Positions 12,501 through 23,541 of a DNA stretch of 64,000 bases are shown here, in pieces. Each line of letters begins with the position of its first letter. Position 1 is the stretch's first letter. The notes below the pieces were generated by a model. It saw only the letters and a list, made by a program, of their open reading frames with translations, did not search any database and was not told the origin of the DNA. The translations under genes were made by a program, and so were the position numbers. This DNA comes from Pocillopora verrucosa. Taxonomy: Eukaryota > Cnidaria > Anthozoa > Scleractinia > Pocilloporidae. The stretch lies in assembly GCF_036669915.1 (NCBI RefSeq), contig NC_089318.1, positions 20,726,405 to 20,790,404 on the forward strand, given 5' to 3'.

Positions 12501-14350
12501 GTAAATTAAAATGCGTCTCTAAGTAAAATATCAGTTGAGAAAAAAGTTATTCAAGCAATTCCCCGAGCAAGTTTCAATTTTGCTCTCACTCCTTTCCTCC
12601 TGTTTTATTATATTTACTACCTCTGTATTTGTTCTGTTTGTTTGTTTGTTTGTTTGTTGTTGTTGTTGTTGTTGATGTTTTCTGATTTTAATGCGTTCAA
12701 ATATGATGAATTTTTGGAATTAGACTTTGGTAGACTGGCCCGCTAAGGTTCATATCAGGTAATCACGGGTCAGGACAATTGTCGTAGTTTACAAGATACT
12801 TAAAAGGTAAAAGTAAACATTGTCATTAGTGTTTAGTGAATAACTTTAAAAGAGCTACAAATTTGTGCCCATACAGCAAGCACCACCTAACACAATAAGC
12901 CAGTACTCAATATAGTGATGGTGAACTAAAATTTGTAAACGGAAAAAGTTGGTGTGAATCTCCCGTTAGGAATCGAAATGCCCATCCAGATCTGGATGCT
13001 CGACCAACTGAGTTCCAAACACTCCATGGTGAGCTGGGCATTTACTAAGGTGTATGGGCCAAGTTGACAAAAACAATTATTTCATAGAATCTATCGTCTC
13101 GTACGTTCACTGATTTTCAAGCTACCATAATTGATTTTATGTGGGCGTACCTGTTACTTTCAGATATTTCGGCCAAATGGGTTTGCCTTGGAATAGAAGG
13201 AGTAGCGTGGATTGTGGACACAAAGGGCTGCATTTGGTTCACTAATGTTGCTAGCGAAAATCCAACGGGTGGCACGTGGTATCAAGTCTCTCTCGGCCAA
13301 TACTTGATGCAAAACCGCAGCTTACTTGAGACGCTTTGGTCCTGGGTTGTACGAGATGACGTCAAACTTTTGACCGCCAGCCCTAAAGCAGGAGTCTGGT
13401 TATTAGGGAGTGTAGGCTCTCTACAGGCCTCGCATGGTCACTTGCTAGGGGCTCGTTGGGATCCTGTGACACCACAAGGAATTGCTCAGTCTGTGTCCTG
13501 GTCCCATATGTCTGCAGGCTCAAGCAAAGGTGACAAAGGTCACGTGTGGGCTTTACAACCCAATGGGGAGCTTATTTGCTTGCAGTTGGGGAACCGCCCT
13601 GTAACTGTCGAACCACCTCGAGGCAAAGTTTTAAAACTAATTTCTGCGTCGGGTTCTAGCCTTTGGGCCATAACGCACAACTTCAAAGTCGTACAACGCT
13701 CAGGAATTTCGGACGCATATCCGCAAGGGGTTAGCTGGGTGGACGTGAGACTATCTCAGTTCGGTATTGGTAAAGTTTACCACCTCAGCTGCGGTGCACT
13801 GAGCACCTGGGCCGTTGATGACGCTGGAAAAATCTTTCTACGGATAGGCAAGGAGGACTCTTCGGACCCATCTGTCACTCAGGCGTGGATCCCAGTTGAA
13901 GGCGCTTCTTTACCTGGCTGTCGATTTGCTAAAATTGCTGTTAGCCCGTCCGATCGCGTGGTCTGGGCAGTGGACGATCGGAACAATGTTTACGCTCGCC
14001 AAGATGTCACACCAAGCTTCCCTATAGGCACCAGGTGGGAGGTTGTTCCTGGCACGGGTGTGCGAGACTTGGCCATCAGTGAACACATGGTCTGGGCGAT
14101 TTGTCCCAACGGGGACATCGTGTGTCGGTACGGGGTCAGCAAAGACAACTGCTTGGGTCACTACTGGAAGAAAGTCCCTGGGAATTTTGAACTTATCTCC
14201 GTGACTCCCGATGATGAACTCTGGGCCACCGATCAGAACGGCCAGCTGTTTCTGCGCAAAACGCAGCATTTTTATGGTACCCAGTCTCCGTTTAGGCCTC
14301 GAACATACAGCGCTATATTTTCTGGTGAAGAGGACTGGGAGTTTATATAG
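3595..14350 (+). CDS. TECPR2: Tectonin beta-propeller repeat-containing protein 2 (TECPR2) orthologue
   Basis: Autophagy and secretory-pathway scaffold. Eleven exons: 3595-3610, 4953-5263, 6285-6407, 6802-6933, 7334-7491, 8660-9248, 9386-9557, 10003-11342, 11801-11960, 12450-12500, 13164-14350. The phases join into 1412 codons plus stop; human TECPR2 is 1411 residues. The first coding exon encodes only MEKSQ. Exons 2-6 form a WD40-like N-terminal propeller (for example CLEWSPDGELLYTGD and SRPGLRLWTADV). Residues about 400-830 are a Ser/Thr/Asp/Glu-rich linker with a Lys-rich patch (KNKKSKKKANK). From about residue 836 come tectonin repeats with recurring W-x-x-D/N blocks such as TRWEVVPG. The protein ends EDWEFI, matching the C-terminal W-x-x-I LC3-interacting motif (DEWEVI) of the human protein. 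Introns contain MITEs, a SINE and a tRNA-like repeat. Confidence 0.96.
6955..7050 (-). repeat. Fragment of the GACGAAGGGCTAACG repeat in TECPR2 intron 4
   Basis: Reverse-oriented and eroded: AGTTGGCCACTGTTAAGAGT, TTTCAAAGCTAGTGCTTTGA, ATCTTAGCCCTTTGTCAGAG. It begins about 20 bp after the exon 4 donor. Confidence 0.55.
7616..7826. mobile_element. MITE-like element, AACCCTTTAACTCCC family, TECPR2 intron 5
   Basis: Starts TAACCCTTTACCTCCCATGA and ends GGGAGTTAAAGGGTTAA. The internal blocks CAGAATTTCTCCTTACAATA and CAGTAAGGAGAATTACTGAT are themselves inverted relative to each other. Confidence 0.82.
7997..8206. mobile_element. Second MITE-like element of the same family in TECPR2 intron 5
   Basis: Nearly the same as the copy 380 bp upstream (ACCCTTTAAGTCCCACCAGT to TCCTGGGAGTTAAAGGGTTG) and in the same orientation. 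Two near-identical copies in one intron suggest local duplication or repeated insertion. Confidence 0.82.
8225..8345 (+). repeat. Fragment of the GACGAAGGGCTAACG repeat, TECPR2 intron 5
   Basis: Shares TAGCTAATTTACATTATTAG, the GCAGTACCATAATTTCTTTAG block and AAACTTATCCCCTTTA with the copy at 117-263, but lacks the GACGAAGGG core. Confidence 0.55.
11370..11560 (+). mobile_element. tRNA-derived SINE in TECPR2 intron 8
   Basis: The head contains GGTCTGGGTTCAAGACCTTG, a good RNA polymerase III B-box (GGTTCAAGACC). The body reads TTTGGCGAAACACTTAACTT, AAAGTGCCTCTCTGTCTCCA, CCCAGGAGTATAGATGGGTA and ends near a poly-G run at about 11550. The order tRNA-like head, conserved body, low-complexity tail is typical of a SINE. 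It begins about 30 bp after the exon 8 donor. Confidence 0.7.
12639..12676 (+). repeat. (TTTG)n/(TTG)n microsatellite
   Basis: A GTTT tetranucleotide run turns into a GTT trinucleotide run, in TECPR2 intron 10. Confidence 0.9.
12955..13035 (-). mobile_element. tRNA-like repeat (SINE head or tRNA relic), TECPR2 intron 10
   Basis: On the minus strand it reads GGAACTCAGTTGGTCGAGCA, a good A-box, followed about 35 bp later by ATTTCGATTCCTAACGGGAG, close to a B-box. The arms do not make a convincing functional tRNA, so it is probably a tRNA-derived repeat. Confidence 0.5.
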
Positions 14351-14654
14351 TGTGTGTGAAATGTGTTTAAGATGTAACGAATTCTTCAAGTTATAAATTT
14401 TTGTTTTTATGCGAAATTATGATGTTAGAAAAAATTATTTCGAAGATTTCAGATTGTGTAGAATATGCAAAACTATACAGAAATATAAAATTTTAAAGTT
14501 ATAACCGGTATTTTACAAAGTTTTCCAGTGAAAACTTAGACTTTAACTTTGTGATGAAGTTTTTATTCGAAGGCTGCAAACAAATTTACTCAATTTAAAA
14601 CAATCAAGTGGTATGTAATTAACTCAAGGTTCAATCAATTGTCATCTCCTTTGT

Positions 14655-14660
14655 AATAAA
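14655..14660 (+). terminator. Candidate polyadenylation signal for TECPR2
   Basis: An AATAAA hexamer lies about 300 bp after the TECPR2 stop codon, in an AT-rich 3' flank. It is a plausible poly(A) signal, but such hexamers are common in AT-rich DNA. Confidence 0.4.
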
Positions 14661-15602
14661 AAGAAAGCAAAATTACGATGAGTAGCCCCCTTTTCGAGAA
14701 CGGGGCGGTTGGTTCGCTCTTCACTTCTTAAAAATGAACAGTATTTCAAATGTCGAACCATTTTTCTTTCAAGGAAAAACTTGGCAATTGTTAAGGTTTA
14801 CATCGTGTGTTAAGAGATGTTATTGGATGACATTAAACGAAGTGAAGCTTTTTAGTTAAAAGGATATTTTACAACAAAATCATTGGTTTTTTTCCTCTGT
14901 TTTTGAACATGTATTGTTAGTGGAAATAGCGTTAGAGGGCTGAGGTTGAAAACCTGCTGCTGTCTTGACATATTTGGCTTTTCGACGGTGCACTATAGGT
15001 TGTGAAACTGCTGCACTTGGAAATCCTCCTCGTGCTTTGTAGCCATTAAGTTTGGTCATTTGTACCTCTGTTATCTTGTTGGAAGGGAATCTTTGTATTT
15101 GCTTTTGTTGTTAATCAGTTTTTCAACAAACCCGAATAAAGTAAACTCGAAAAATTTTGAATGATTTCTGAATGTTGGTAGTTCTCTGGCACAGTACGCA
15201 CGCGGCCAAATAACAACACTGAAGGGGAACAAAACAAAAACAAAAACCGGAAACAAATACAGGCGTTTACCGCAAACTTCCTGAAGGCGCTTCTATTAAA
15301 TTGAAGCCGCCTCAGTCATCACCGGTAGCCGCTTCGTTTTCCTTGCTAATAACACGTAACCAGTTTTAAGAATCGATTAGAAAAGTTTCAAGGAGAAGAA
15401 ATGAATTTAAATTTTCTTCTTGCATTTGATTCAAATTTTTGAAAAATTACATTGAAGGAAGCAAGCTAATTTTGCTCTATTTCCATGCGTACTTTTTTAA
15501 CTGCATCGAGCTGACGTCCGGATATGATGAATAAGCTTCTCCAGTCTATCTCGTTTTCGTTACTCTGTTGTGTGCGAGGAACTGGAACTAGCTAATTCCA
15601 AG
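14661..15602. other. Intergenic DNA between TECPR2 and POLR1C
   Basis: I see no convincing gene or repeat. The last few hundred bases before 15603 should contain the POLR1C promoter and 5' UTR. Confidence 0.4.
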
Positions 15603-18600
15603 ATGGCCTCCGTGGAAGAGATTCGAACTAGGGTTAGTCTGCAAGAACACGATGTCATAAACGTAAGTCTAGTATTTGTGTCGTGGTATATAGTTTTCTT
15701 AACACATTATTTCTGATCTTATCAGATGTTTTGTTCCTTTAGACGCATAGCACAGACTTTCCTGGTAATTACCCAGGCTATGATGACACGTGGAGTCAGG
15801 AAAAATTCGAAGAGGTAATTATTTCAGGTGTCTCTTGCTGCAAAATCTTTTGATTTGTTTTGCTTATTTTTATCACAACTGTAGAATTCGCAGTGAACTA
15901 GTTGAATTTGCAAATGGTAAAGTTTAAGGATATAGGGCCACTCATTTACATCCTATCGAGTTACATTTGCGCTCATGCTAGTATGGTGTTAAAACAGTCC
16001 ACAAACTGGACTTAAGGTGTTTGGATTCTATATTTGCATCTTTATTTGGCCTGTTTCATCTTTATTTATCTATTTTTTTGTTTTTAAAACTTTCCAATTT
16101 CATGAGCTTAAAGCACGATTGCACAGAAACCACTTGTTTCAGTCAAGGGCAGTGTTATCATCTGCGGACTAACTTGCTGGTTTTCTGTCGTGCTTGTCTA
16201 TGATGTTTCTTCAGTAGAGTTTTGTGACATAATTTTCTTAATTTTTTTAATGCACGCATGTCAATGGTATGAATGCCTCATGCATTGCGTGCAATTATAT
16301 CAGGGCCTTATTTACTCCATTTTACATCTGAGCTGATGCTACAATTCATTAAAATGTAATGAAAAGATGTAGATGTGTTTAGAAACGATGCATCTTAAGG
16401 GTAAAAGCCTTTAAATGATAGAACTATTGGGAATGCCCATTTCTTAAAGGCTTTTAAGGAAGCAGAGTTTCACAAATTCTAACAACAGAACTTTACAAGA
16501 GCTCAATCTTGCCTCATTTGGCAAGCATAGAAATGGATATGCTATGAATTGCTCATCCTGCCTTTTTAATTTTACTTCACAGAAATTTTGTATTGAAATA
16601 AAGCACTTGGATGAGAGTGAACTTGAATTTGATATGATTGGAGTTGATGCTGCTATTGCAAATGCTGTGAGGAGGATTTTGCTATCAGAGGTGAGTGTAT
16701 TTTCATTCTAGAGAGGCTTTTTTGATCAAAGTTTATTGGATATTCTAAACTTGAGTCTATATAGTATTTGGGGTGCAACTGAAAGCTATGTGCTATTTAT
16801 GTTCCATTAAAATAGGTTCCAACAATGGCAATTGAGAAAGTTTTTATATACAACAACACGTCTATTATCCAAGATGAGGTATGGTGATGACAATTATTAT
16901 TCTTTTTAAATCATGTTGTGTGTGGTTTCTGGGGCCTTTTTTTTTTCATGCTACAGGGGATGGTAGTTTGCTTTACTGATTATAGGTTATCACCCACTCT
17001 AAGTACCAAGAAGTGTAGAGGATAATAACCTCCCCAAAAGTTGGTTTTAAAAACTCAGGGTTGATGTGAAATTTGTACGTGGCAACCTATGGATTCTGCC
17101 AACACATCATTAGCAGTTACATTTTTCTGTTTTCAGTAAAGTTTTTTATCTAGAGACATGTCTGCAGTCCTCCAAATATCTTGTAATATTTTTTGTTTCC
17201 AATGCTTTGAACAGAAAATACCAGCTTAAAAGCTCCAGTAACGATTTTTAAATCTTGGATTGTATGGACAGATTTATTCTAACTTCAGTGTCTCATCTTT
17301 TTCATATCTGAAGGTATTGGCTCATAGGTTAGGACTCATTCCAATTTATGCAGATCCCAGAGAATTTGATGTTAAGATGGATGGTAAGTTGTTCAGGAGG
17401 AATTTAGAGGAACATTCTCTTTTGGTAGGTGTGGAAAGGTTTTGAAACAGTACCATGACCATGTTATGTATTGATTTCTCCAAAGGAGATGAGGAAGTTA
17501 AAGATAACACGACACTACAGTTTGACTTAAAAGTTAAGTGCATCAAAAACAAGAATGCATCAAAGAATGCCACAGACCCCGATGAATTATATGTAAACTC
17601 CAAAGGTAACAGTTAATAAATAAATTAATAAAAGAAGTTTAATTCCACCATCATTGCAGTTAATCTGAATTACAATGTGGTTACAGTATAAGAATTACAT
17701 ACTGTTAATCAGTAAGGGACTGGGTTACAATAGATTTTGTATTAAAATTACAAATACAAGTTAAAATATATATGTAGGTATATGGTCTAAAAATCTATTG
17801 ATTGTTGAGAGCTAAACTAGTACTTGGGAAAAAACTATGGTGCAATCTTTCAGTCCTGCATTTAGTTAATGTATATTTGTTAGCGCATCTTTTTTGATAG
17901 TGATGCATGCACTGTCTCGTCATTGGGAGATGTTTAATGAGAGGTCCTCCTCTTGAGAAGGAGGTTTCTATATGTTATATAATTGAATAATATATGATGA
18001 TTTCTATATGTTATATAATTGAAAAGATACTTACCAGACAGGACTAGACCAGACTAGACCACATTAGACTGATACAAGTGAGCCACAGGATATTCCATGG
18101 TATACCATTCATAAGTTTTTGCACTTTATTTTAACATGTCTTTGTTTATTTAGTTACTACAGATCACCTGAAGTGGGTGCCAAATGGAAATCAGGCCAGG
18201 AAGGTGCACTTAGCAAAATAATGAATTTATTACTTTCACATGAAATCCTGTTTTCTTAATCAATTGGTGTATTTGAAATTAATTGTGTGCATGCCAAAGT
18301 ACGAGTTACAATACAGAAATGAAATGAGGCTGCAGGTAAAGTTCCTTTTTTTCTTTTCTTTGTTTTCAAGTGTCTCCCAGCAGTTGTATGAATTTTGCTT
18401 CATGGTGCTGGCATTGTCCGATAGTTAACCCTTTCACTCCCTAGATCTCATTAGTAATTCTCCTTACTGTCTGCCATACAAAGCTCACAATGTTACTGTA
18501 CATGTACTTTGGAGAATTTGGTATTGTATCTACTAGTAATCCCCTTATAATGTTTTTGTTAATTCTCATCACTTTTCTGCTTGCACTTATACTGTTAGGA

Positions 18601-21065
18601 GAAGTTAAGTCTTAATCACTCAGGCTGTGAAAGGTTTAAAATTAGACTGCACATTTTATCAGAAGTGGTCTAAATGGAGTGCGTGTCGTTTGCAGAAAGC
18701 AACATTGGTGCTGTAAGTGTAAGTGACTTCAAGGTTCTGTGCAGTTATCACTCAATTGGTCATGCCTTTTTTTCAGTATGGCCCACAGGATATCAGACCA
18801 GTTCTCAACGATATACTGATTGCAAAGCTCAGACCAGGACAGGTATCAACATCCTTTTGTAATTACTTAATTTAGACTAGTTAAACTGACCTACATGTGA
18901 TGTTGCAATAACACAGAGGAGCTGGAAACTTTTTTTGCATGTACTAAATTCAGACTTAAGACAAAAGATGAGAACTCCACACTTGTGATACCCTGAGAAC
19001 TCTTAAAGCTAAACTTTTTAAGGCTGGTCTCTTACACAAGGTGTAACCAAAACCATGGTTTTAGGCAAGCAGTGAGCCTCAGGCTTTTCTTTAAGAGGTT
19101 GATTTAATTGCATAAATTTCCTTCCACTGTGGGCTTTCGGTCCTCTTAACACTGCTAAAAGGACGTTAATTAATGTCTGATAAAAGATTCAGCTAAATTG
19201 AAGATAGTTTAGGGCGCAGTTTTGTTAAACAACAGCCGAACTTTGTACATTCAAACAGATATTAAATTTTGTTGGATCTAGATAAGAAACAACACAGTTG
19301 TAGTCTGAGGAGTTTTTGTAACTAGTCATTTTCATTTTTTTGTTCTCTCTTCAGGAATTAGATCTTAAAATGCACGCAGTTAAAGGAATAGGCAAGGACC
19401 ATGCGAAGTTCTCGCCCGTTGGTATGTTAAATGTATGAACCGTGGAATGTGACTGAATTTGTGAACTTTTGCTTCAGAAGAAGACAAAAATACAGGTCGT
19501 ACAGTTCACGGATCAATATCAGTGTCTAGGCAACTGCCCACCTACTCCTCCCCTAACTCAATAACAGTCAATTGATAACAACCTAGGGTTAATTTTGGGT
19601 TAGGGGAGGGGTAGGTGGGCAGTTGCCCAGATACTGTTATTGATCCGAGTTCATTTTCTCTCACTTCAGCCACGGCATCTTACAGACTTCTTCCAGAAAT
19701 AACGATTGTCAAACCCTGCGAGGATGAGTTGGCTGATAAATTAGCGCAATGTTTCTCCGAAGGTGTCATTAAAGTGGAAAATGAACACGGTATGTGACAT
19801 TGAATATAATTTTGTCAAGTTCAGGGGTGATCGATGAACTCTAAAACATTGTAATGATTAAGGAGGTTGCGTACTAGCACATTTTGGGAAACGCTCTGTC
19901 CCAATAGTGAATACACAGGGCACTGGGTGAAAAAGTCTCTGCTTGCGAGTGAGGCCAATGTGGTTGGGACCAAGTCCTGACTCAGCACTCATGACAGGGT
20001 ACTTATCAGAGAGAGTGGGAGTGATTTCTTAGAACGTTTCTGACAAATGATCGGGTTTTTTTTTTCATTGCTATTGTAGGAGTCAAACGGGCTGTGGTAG
20101 CCGACTCGAGAAAAGACACATGTAGCAGAGAAGTATTTAGACACGATGTACGTTTGGCCTCACCTTGATTATTTCCGCTTTGAAATGTCGAAATTCTTAC
20201 GTTCATCCTGTATTTCTTGCTGTGGCTTTGCTTTTTCGACGGATGAATGTGAACCAGAAATGAAAGACACGAAGCAAAACAAAAAATTCGACAAGATCAA
20301 GTAAACTTTTTCTAGTATCGTAGCAAACAAATAAAAAAACACGTGAGGGAGAAGGCTTTTTACTCGTCAAAGTGACTAACTTTGTAATATATACAGTGTT
20401 GCATGTTAGGCTGGGTATCGTATACACTTGCATCAATGACGTGGACTACTGCTTCATTTTTCTTAGGATCTAAAGAATCGAGTCAAGCTCTCACGGATTA
20501 GGAACCATTTTATATGTAAGTTGGAGTGATCAGTGAGTCTCTTCCGGCTCATCTTCATCGTACACGTGATGAATCTTTGCCAGAGAAGCAGATCCGCTCT
20601 GTATTGTGCTGGTCTAGTGTCCATGTTCTTTATTTGAGCTACGTATGTTTTATTTGATGCTTAGGATGTGGTTATTTCAGAATCAATGTTATATAATGGC
20701 TAGAATCCGAATATTTGGGATGTGAAATTATTTAATATAGAAGGATGTTAAAATGAGGCTAAATTTAGGCGAGGTTAAACTCAAGAAAATGCTGTCTAGC
20801 GGTCTCAGGCTCTAATGGGAGGGTGGGGGGGTGGTTCCGAGGCCTGTGTTTTTTATAGCGCTTTGTTCGGTGCTAAGCCCTTATTATAATAATTTTGCGA
20901 AGGTGACTCGCGAACCGACTTTACTGTTCTGTGCTTTGTGTAGTCTCCGTGGAGTCAACTGGTGCCCTTCCTCCAGATGCACTGGTTTGTGAATCCATTA
21001 AAGTCCTAATGGGAAAGTGCAGACATTTCCTCTCCGAACTGGATGGCCAGTCTCTAGACACTTGA
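15603..21065 (+). CDS. POLR1C: DNA-directed RNA polymerases I and III subunit RPAC1 (POLR1C)
   Basis: Shared alpha-like subunit (AC40) of nuclear RNA polymerases I and III, which pairs with AC19 in the assembly platform. Thirteen exons: 15603-15662, 15743-15814, 16583-16690, 16816-16878, 17314-17383, 17486-17605, 18154-18203, 18777-18842, 19355-19421, 19670-19789, 20080-20147, 20467-20515, 20944-21065. All have GT/AG borders and consistent phases, giving 344 residues; the human protein has 346. Diagnostic stretches are the Rpb3/alpha N-terminal signature ([17 protein letters not shown], then VPTMAIEKV), [10 protein letters not shown] in exon 5, and the later block [10 protein letters not shown]. 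Ends with LDGQSLDT before TGA. The start is the first ATG (AAGATGGCC, good context). No damage is seen. Confidence 0.96.
18426..18641. mobile_element. MITE-like element, AACCCTTTAACTCCC family, POLR1C intron 7
   Basis: Starts AACCCTTTCACTCCCTAGAT, carries GTAATTCTCCTTACTGTCTGCC and AATTCTCATCACTTTTCTGC, and ends in GGCTGTGAAAGGTT. It is the reverse orientation of the TECPR2 intron 5 copies, with a decayed right end. Confidence 0.7.
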
Positions 21066-21659
21066 GTTTCCACTTCATCTAGTCCATGCGTAGAGGGAAA
21101 ACTTCGACATTGTTTGGCTCACCCAGCTGAACACTTGCGTTTTCATGCCTCCTGGTCCGTGCGAGAACAAACACCTTATACAACGGTATTGTTTAGCTAG
21201 CCTGTAACGGATGAGAAGTGAAATGGAATCAGACTTCCCAGATGCCACTGTCATCTATGAAAGTGAAACTCCAAGCCGGAATTGTAATAATTGTTGCAAC
21301 AGTGTTGAATATGTAGAACTGATAACACCAAGCCTACCATCTCTTCAGAGCGCTTTTCGATTAAGTGTGGTAAAACCGAAACCAGAGTAATCAAAATGGC
21401 TAATCGGAAGAAAGAGAGAGAGAGAGAGAGGGGGGTGCAGTCATCTAGACCAATCACAGAGCGAGGTCAGGCTAAAACAAAGTAAGCCCGGATCACTTTC
21501 GACACTCAACTGAAAATTGTTCAAATTATCTTTCATTGGTAGCTTATACGTTTTTTATGAATGTAAACGAGGAAGTAGAGGAACAAGCAAACGTGTTCAT
21601 AAAAACACCTCGAACGTCATAATGACTGTCAATACACTATCCACCTTTATAACAATAAA

Positions 21660-22096
21660 ATTATGAAATTATCAAGTCTTTAGGCAATTTATCAAGATTG
21701 AGACGTTTTGTCCCGCCAACTGTATTGCTGAACATATATCGTTCTCTCATTGAAAGTTTCTTGTCTTATGGCCGGTAGCAGTCTGGAACCTAGCTGCCCA
21801 ATCAAAGTTGGAAAAAAATTCTCAATCTCTTTAAATTTCATGCTTTACCTTTGTGCAATTTGTCAAACATTCTTCCTCTTCATCTTATCTATATTATAAC
21901 AATCTGTTCTTTTATGCATGATTTCATCAACGATCTAACACCTCCTAACATTTCAGAATTACTTCGTTATTCTTTAGAAAAAAACACCACTATTATACAA
22001 AGACTCTCAGCGGTTGGCAATCTCTGTCTTAAAGACTGGAGAACCGAACATATGAAATTTGTTTTTTTCATGACTGGGTGCAAGGAACTGGAATAG
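21660..22096 (+). pseudogene. Decayed LINE reverse-transcriptase C-terminal fragment
   Basis: Translation from about 21676 gives KSLGNLSRLRRFVPPTVLL followed by NIYRSLIESFLSYG, then a TAG stop. In a shifted frame it continues as AVWNLAAQSKLEK, and later FINDLTPPNISELLRYS. This is the usual C-terminal tail of non-LTR retrotransposon reverse transcriptases. Stops and frameshifts show that it is a dead 5'-truncated copy. It sits between POLR1C and the convergent LicD gene. Confidence 0.8.
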
Positions 22097-22620
22097 TAGT
22101 CACATTTGTCTTCGTTCTTTATCTAAAAAAGAGTATTACATAGTTACTGAACATTTTGATGTGAGAGGATACTTGTTGACGTCCATGTTTACTTCCCTAC
22201 CACCTCGCTTAGCTTCGCTATTTTGCGATAGAGATTGTTAGATGTCTTTTTCCATTGCTAAGGTAAATAAATTTTGTTTTTATTGCTGCAATTTTCATAT
22301 GGCTATATTTATTTCAGAAGGTTTTTACCGATATACGCTTCTATAATTATTCAAAATGTTTCTCATAGTAAGTAAACCAATTTAGTTTTCCTAGTTGGTC
22401 GTGAATATTTTATACATGTTGGAATTTTCCAAGAAACATTTATGTTAGCCTACCCCAGGCATAAATGGAGCGCGAAATTGACGAATCAGAGCACACACAC
22501 TAACTTAGAAATACAATACTGATATTTTCGATTAGTCTAGTACCCAGACTTTTCACGGCCAAGCGTTTCAATTACACGGTATGATCTGGGTACGAGATTG
22601 AGTTTCGAGAGGTAACTTCT
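22097..22620. other. Intergenic DNA / presumed 3' UTR of the LicD gene
   Basis: AT-rich sequence with no coding signal that I recognise. The part next to 22621 should be the 3' UTR of the minus-strand LicD gene. Confidence 0.35.
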
Positions 22621-23541
22621 TCATTCAAATTCAACAGTCTCTTGGGCCAACGTCTTACACGTCTTCATTGGATATGGCCTTAGGATAGGTTTTCGATTCT
22701 CTGCTTCCTCGGGTATATTAAGCACATCGTCTCCATAATTTTCCTCTAAATTTGCTTTCCAGGATTTGGGAACTGGAAACACGAAGCCTTCAAATTCCAT
22801 TTCCTTTAGTGGAAAAACGTCTTCACTCCTTTTTTCACTGACAAACAAATCGATCATGAGTCCGTCATGCCACTTGCAATCGTACAAAAGGCAATAACCA
22901 TAACAACTTGCCTTATCTCTTAGGCGATGGTTCATTGGATTTAAATAATAACCAATTTCTGGGTGAAGCGGAGAAACTGCGTCTTGAGGCCTATTAGACA
23001 GTAAGTTAGTGTCTGTAAAGGAATTCTGGAAAAAAATATCATCCGGAAGATCTCTGCTTGCTACTTTAAAGAATTTGATATAGTCCTCCAAAGGCATTTC
23101 TATATCGACGTCATGATCCCAGGGTATAAAACCCTTGTGTCTGGCAGCCCCTAAAAGTGTTCCGGAAGATAGCCAATAGCGGATGCGGTGTTTTGTGGCC
23201 AAAAGATGAAATATTCGTAGCATTCTGGTCATCACTAACTGGGATTGCCTCAATGGAGTGTTCGCTTTGTGGCGAATATCGGGACATAGGATACCTGTGC
23301 TACCCATCTCACACATACCTCCCAGGTCGGTGTAAAGCTTAGGGCACATTGGGCCGATTTCAAGTTCCATGTCACATCTCGGCCTGGCCATGTTTTTGTT
23401 TACAGGGACAAGTGTCCGTGGATGTGATTCCAAATAGTGAAGCTCCTCGAAGATTATCACACATAGGATACAAAGAGTTGCCATGAATATAACCAGTCGA
23501 TGCCAAATCTTGAAGCTGAACACGAACCGGTATCGAAGCAT
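22621..23541 (-). CDS. LicD/fukutin-family type II membrane protein
   Basis: 306-residue predicted phosphotransferase of the LicD/FKTN group, enzymes that transfer phospho-sugar or phosphocholine groups onto glycans, usually in the Golgi. A hydrophobic signal anchor lies at about residues 15-32 after a basic N-terminus, indicating a lumenal catalytic part. The core motif [17 protein letters not shown] (about residues 122-138) is followed by [10 protein letters not shown]. The Asp residues at 142-146 are the expected metal-binding D-x-D cluster. The lumenal part has several Cys residues. The coding part is intronless. The ATG at 23541 is directly preceded by a polypyrimidine-AG (TTTCTGTTTAG), so an upstream non-coding exon is likely. 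Substrate cannot be told from sequence. Convergent with POLR1C. Confidence 0.85.
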   Translation of the reverse strand: MLRYRFVFSFKIWHRLVIFMATLCILCVIIFEELHYLESHPRTLVPVNKNMARPRCDMELEIGPMCPKLYTDLGGMCEMGSTGILCPDIRHKANTPLRQSQLVMTRMLRIFHLLATKHRIRYWLSSGTLLGAARHKGFIPWDHDVDIEMPLEDYIKFFKVASRDLPDDIFFQNSFTDTNLLSNRPQDAVSPLHPEIGYYLNPMNHRLRDKASCYGYCLLYDCKWHDGLMIDLFVSEKRSEDVFPLKEMEFEGFVFPVPKSWKANLEENYGDDVLNIPEEAENRKPILRPYPMKTCKTLAQETVEFE

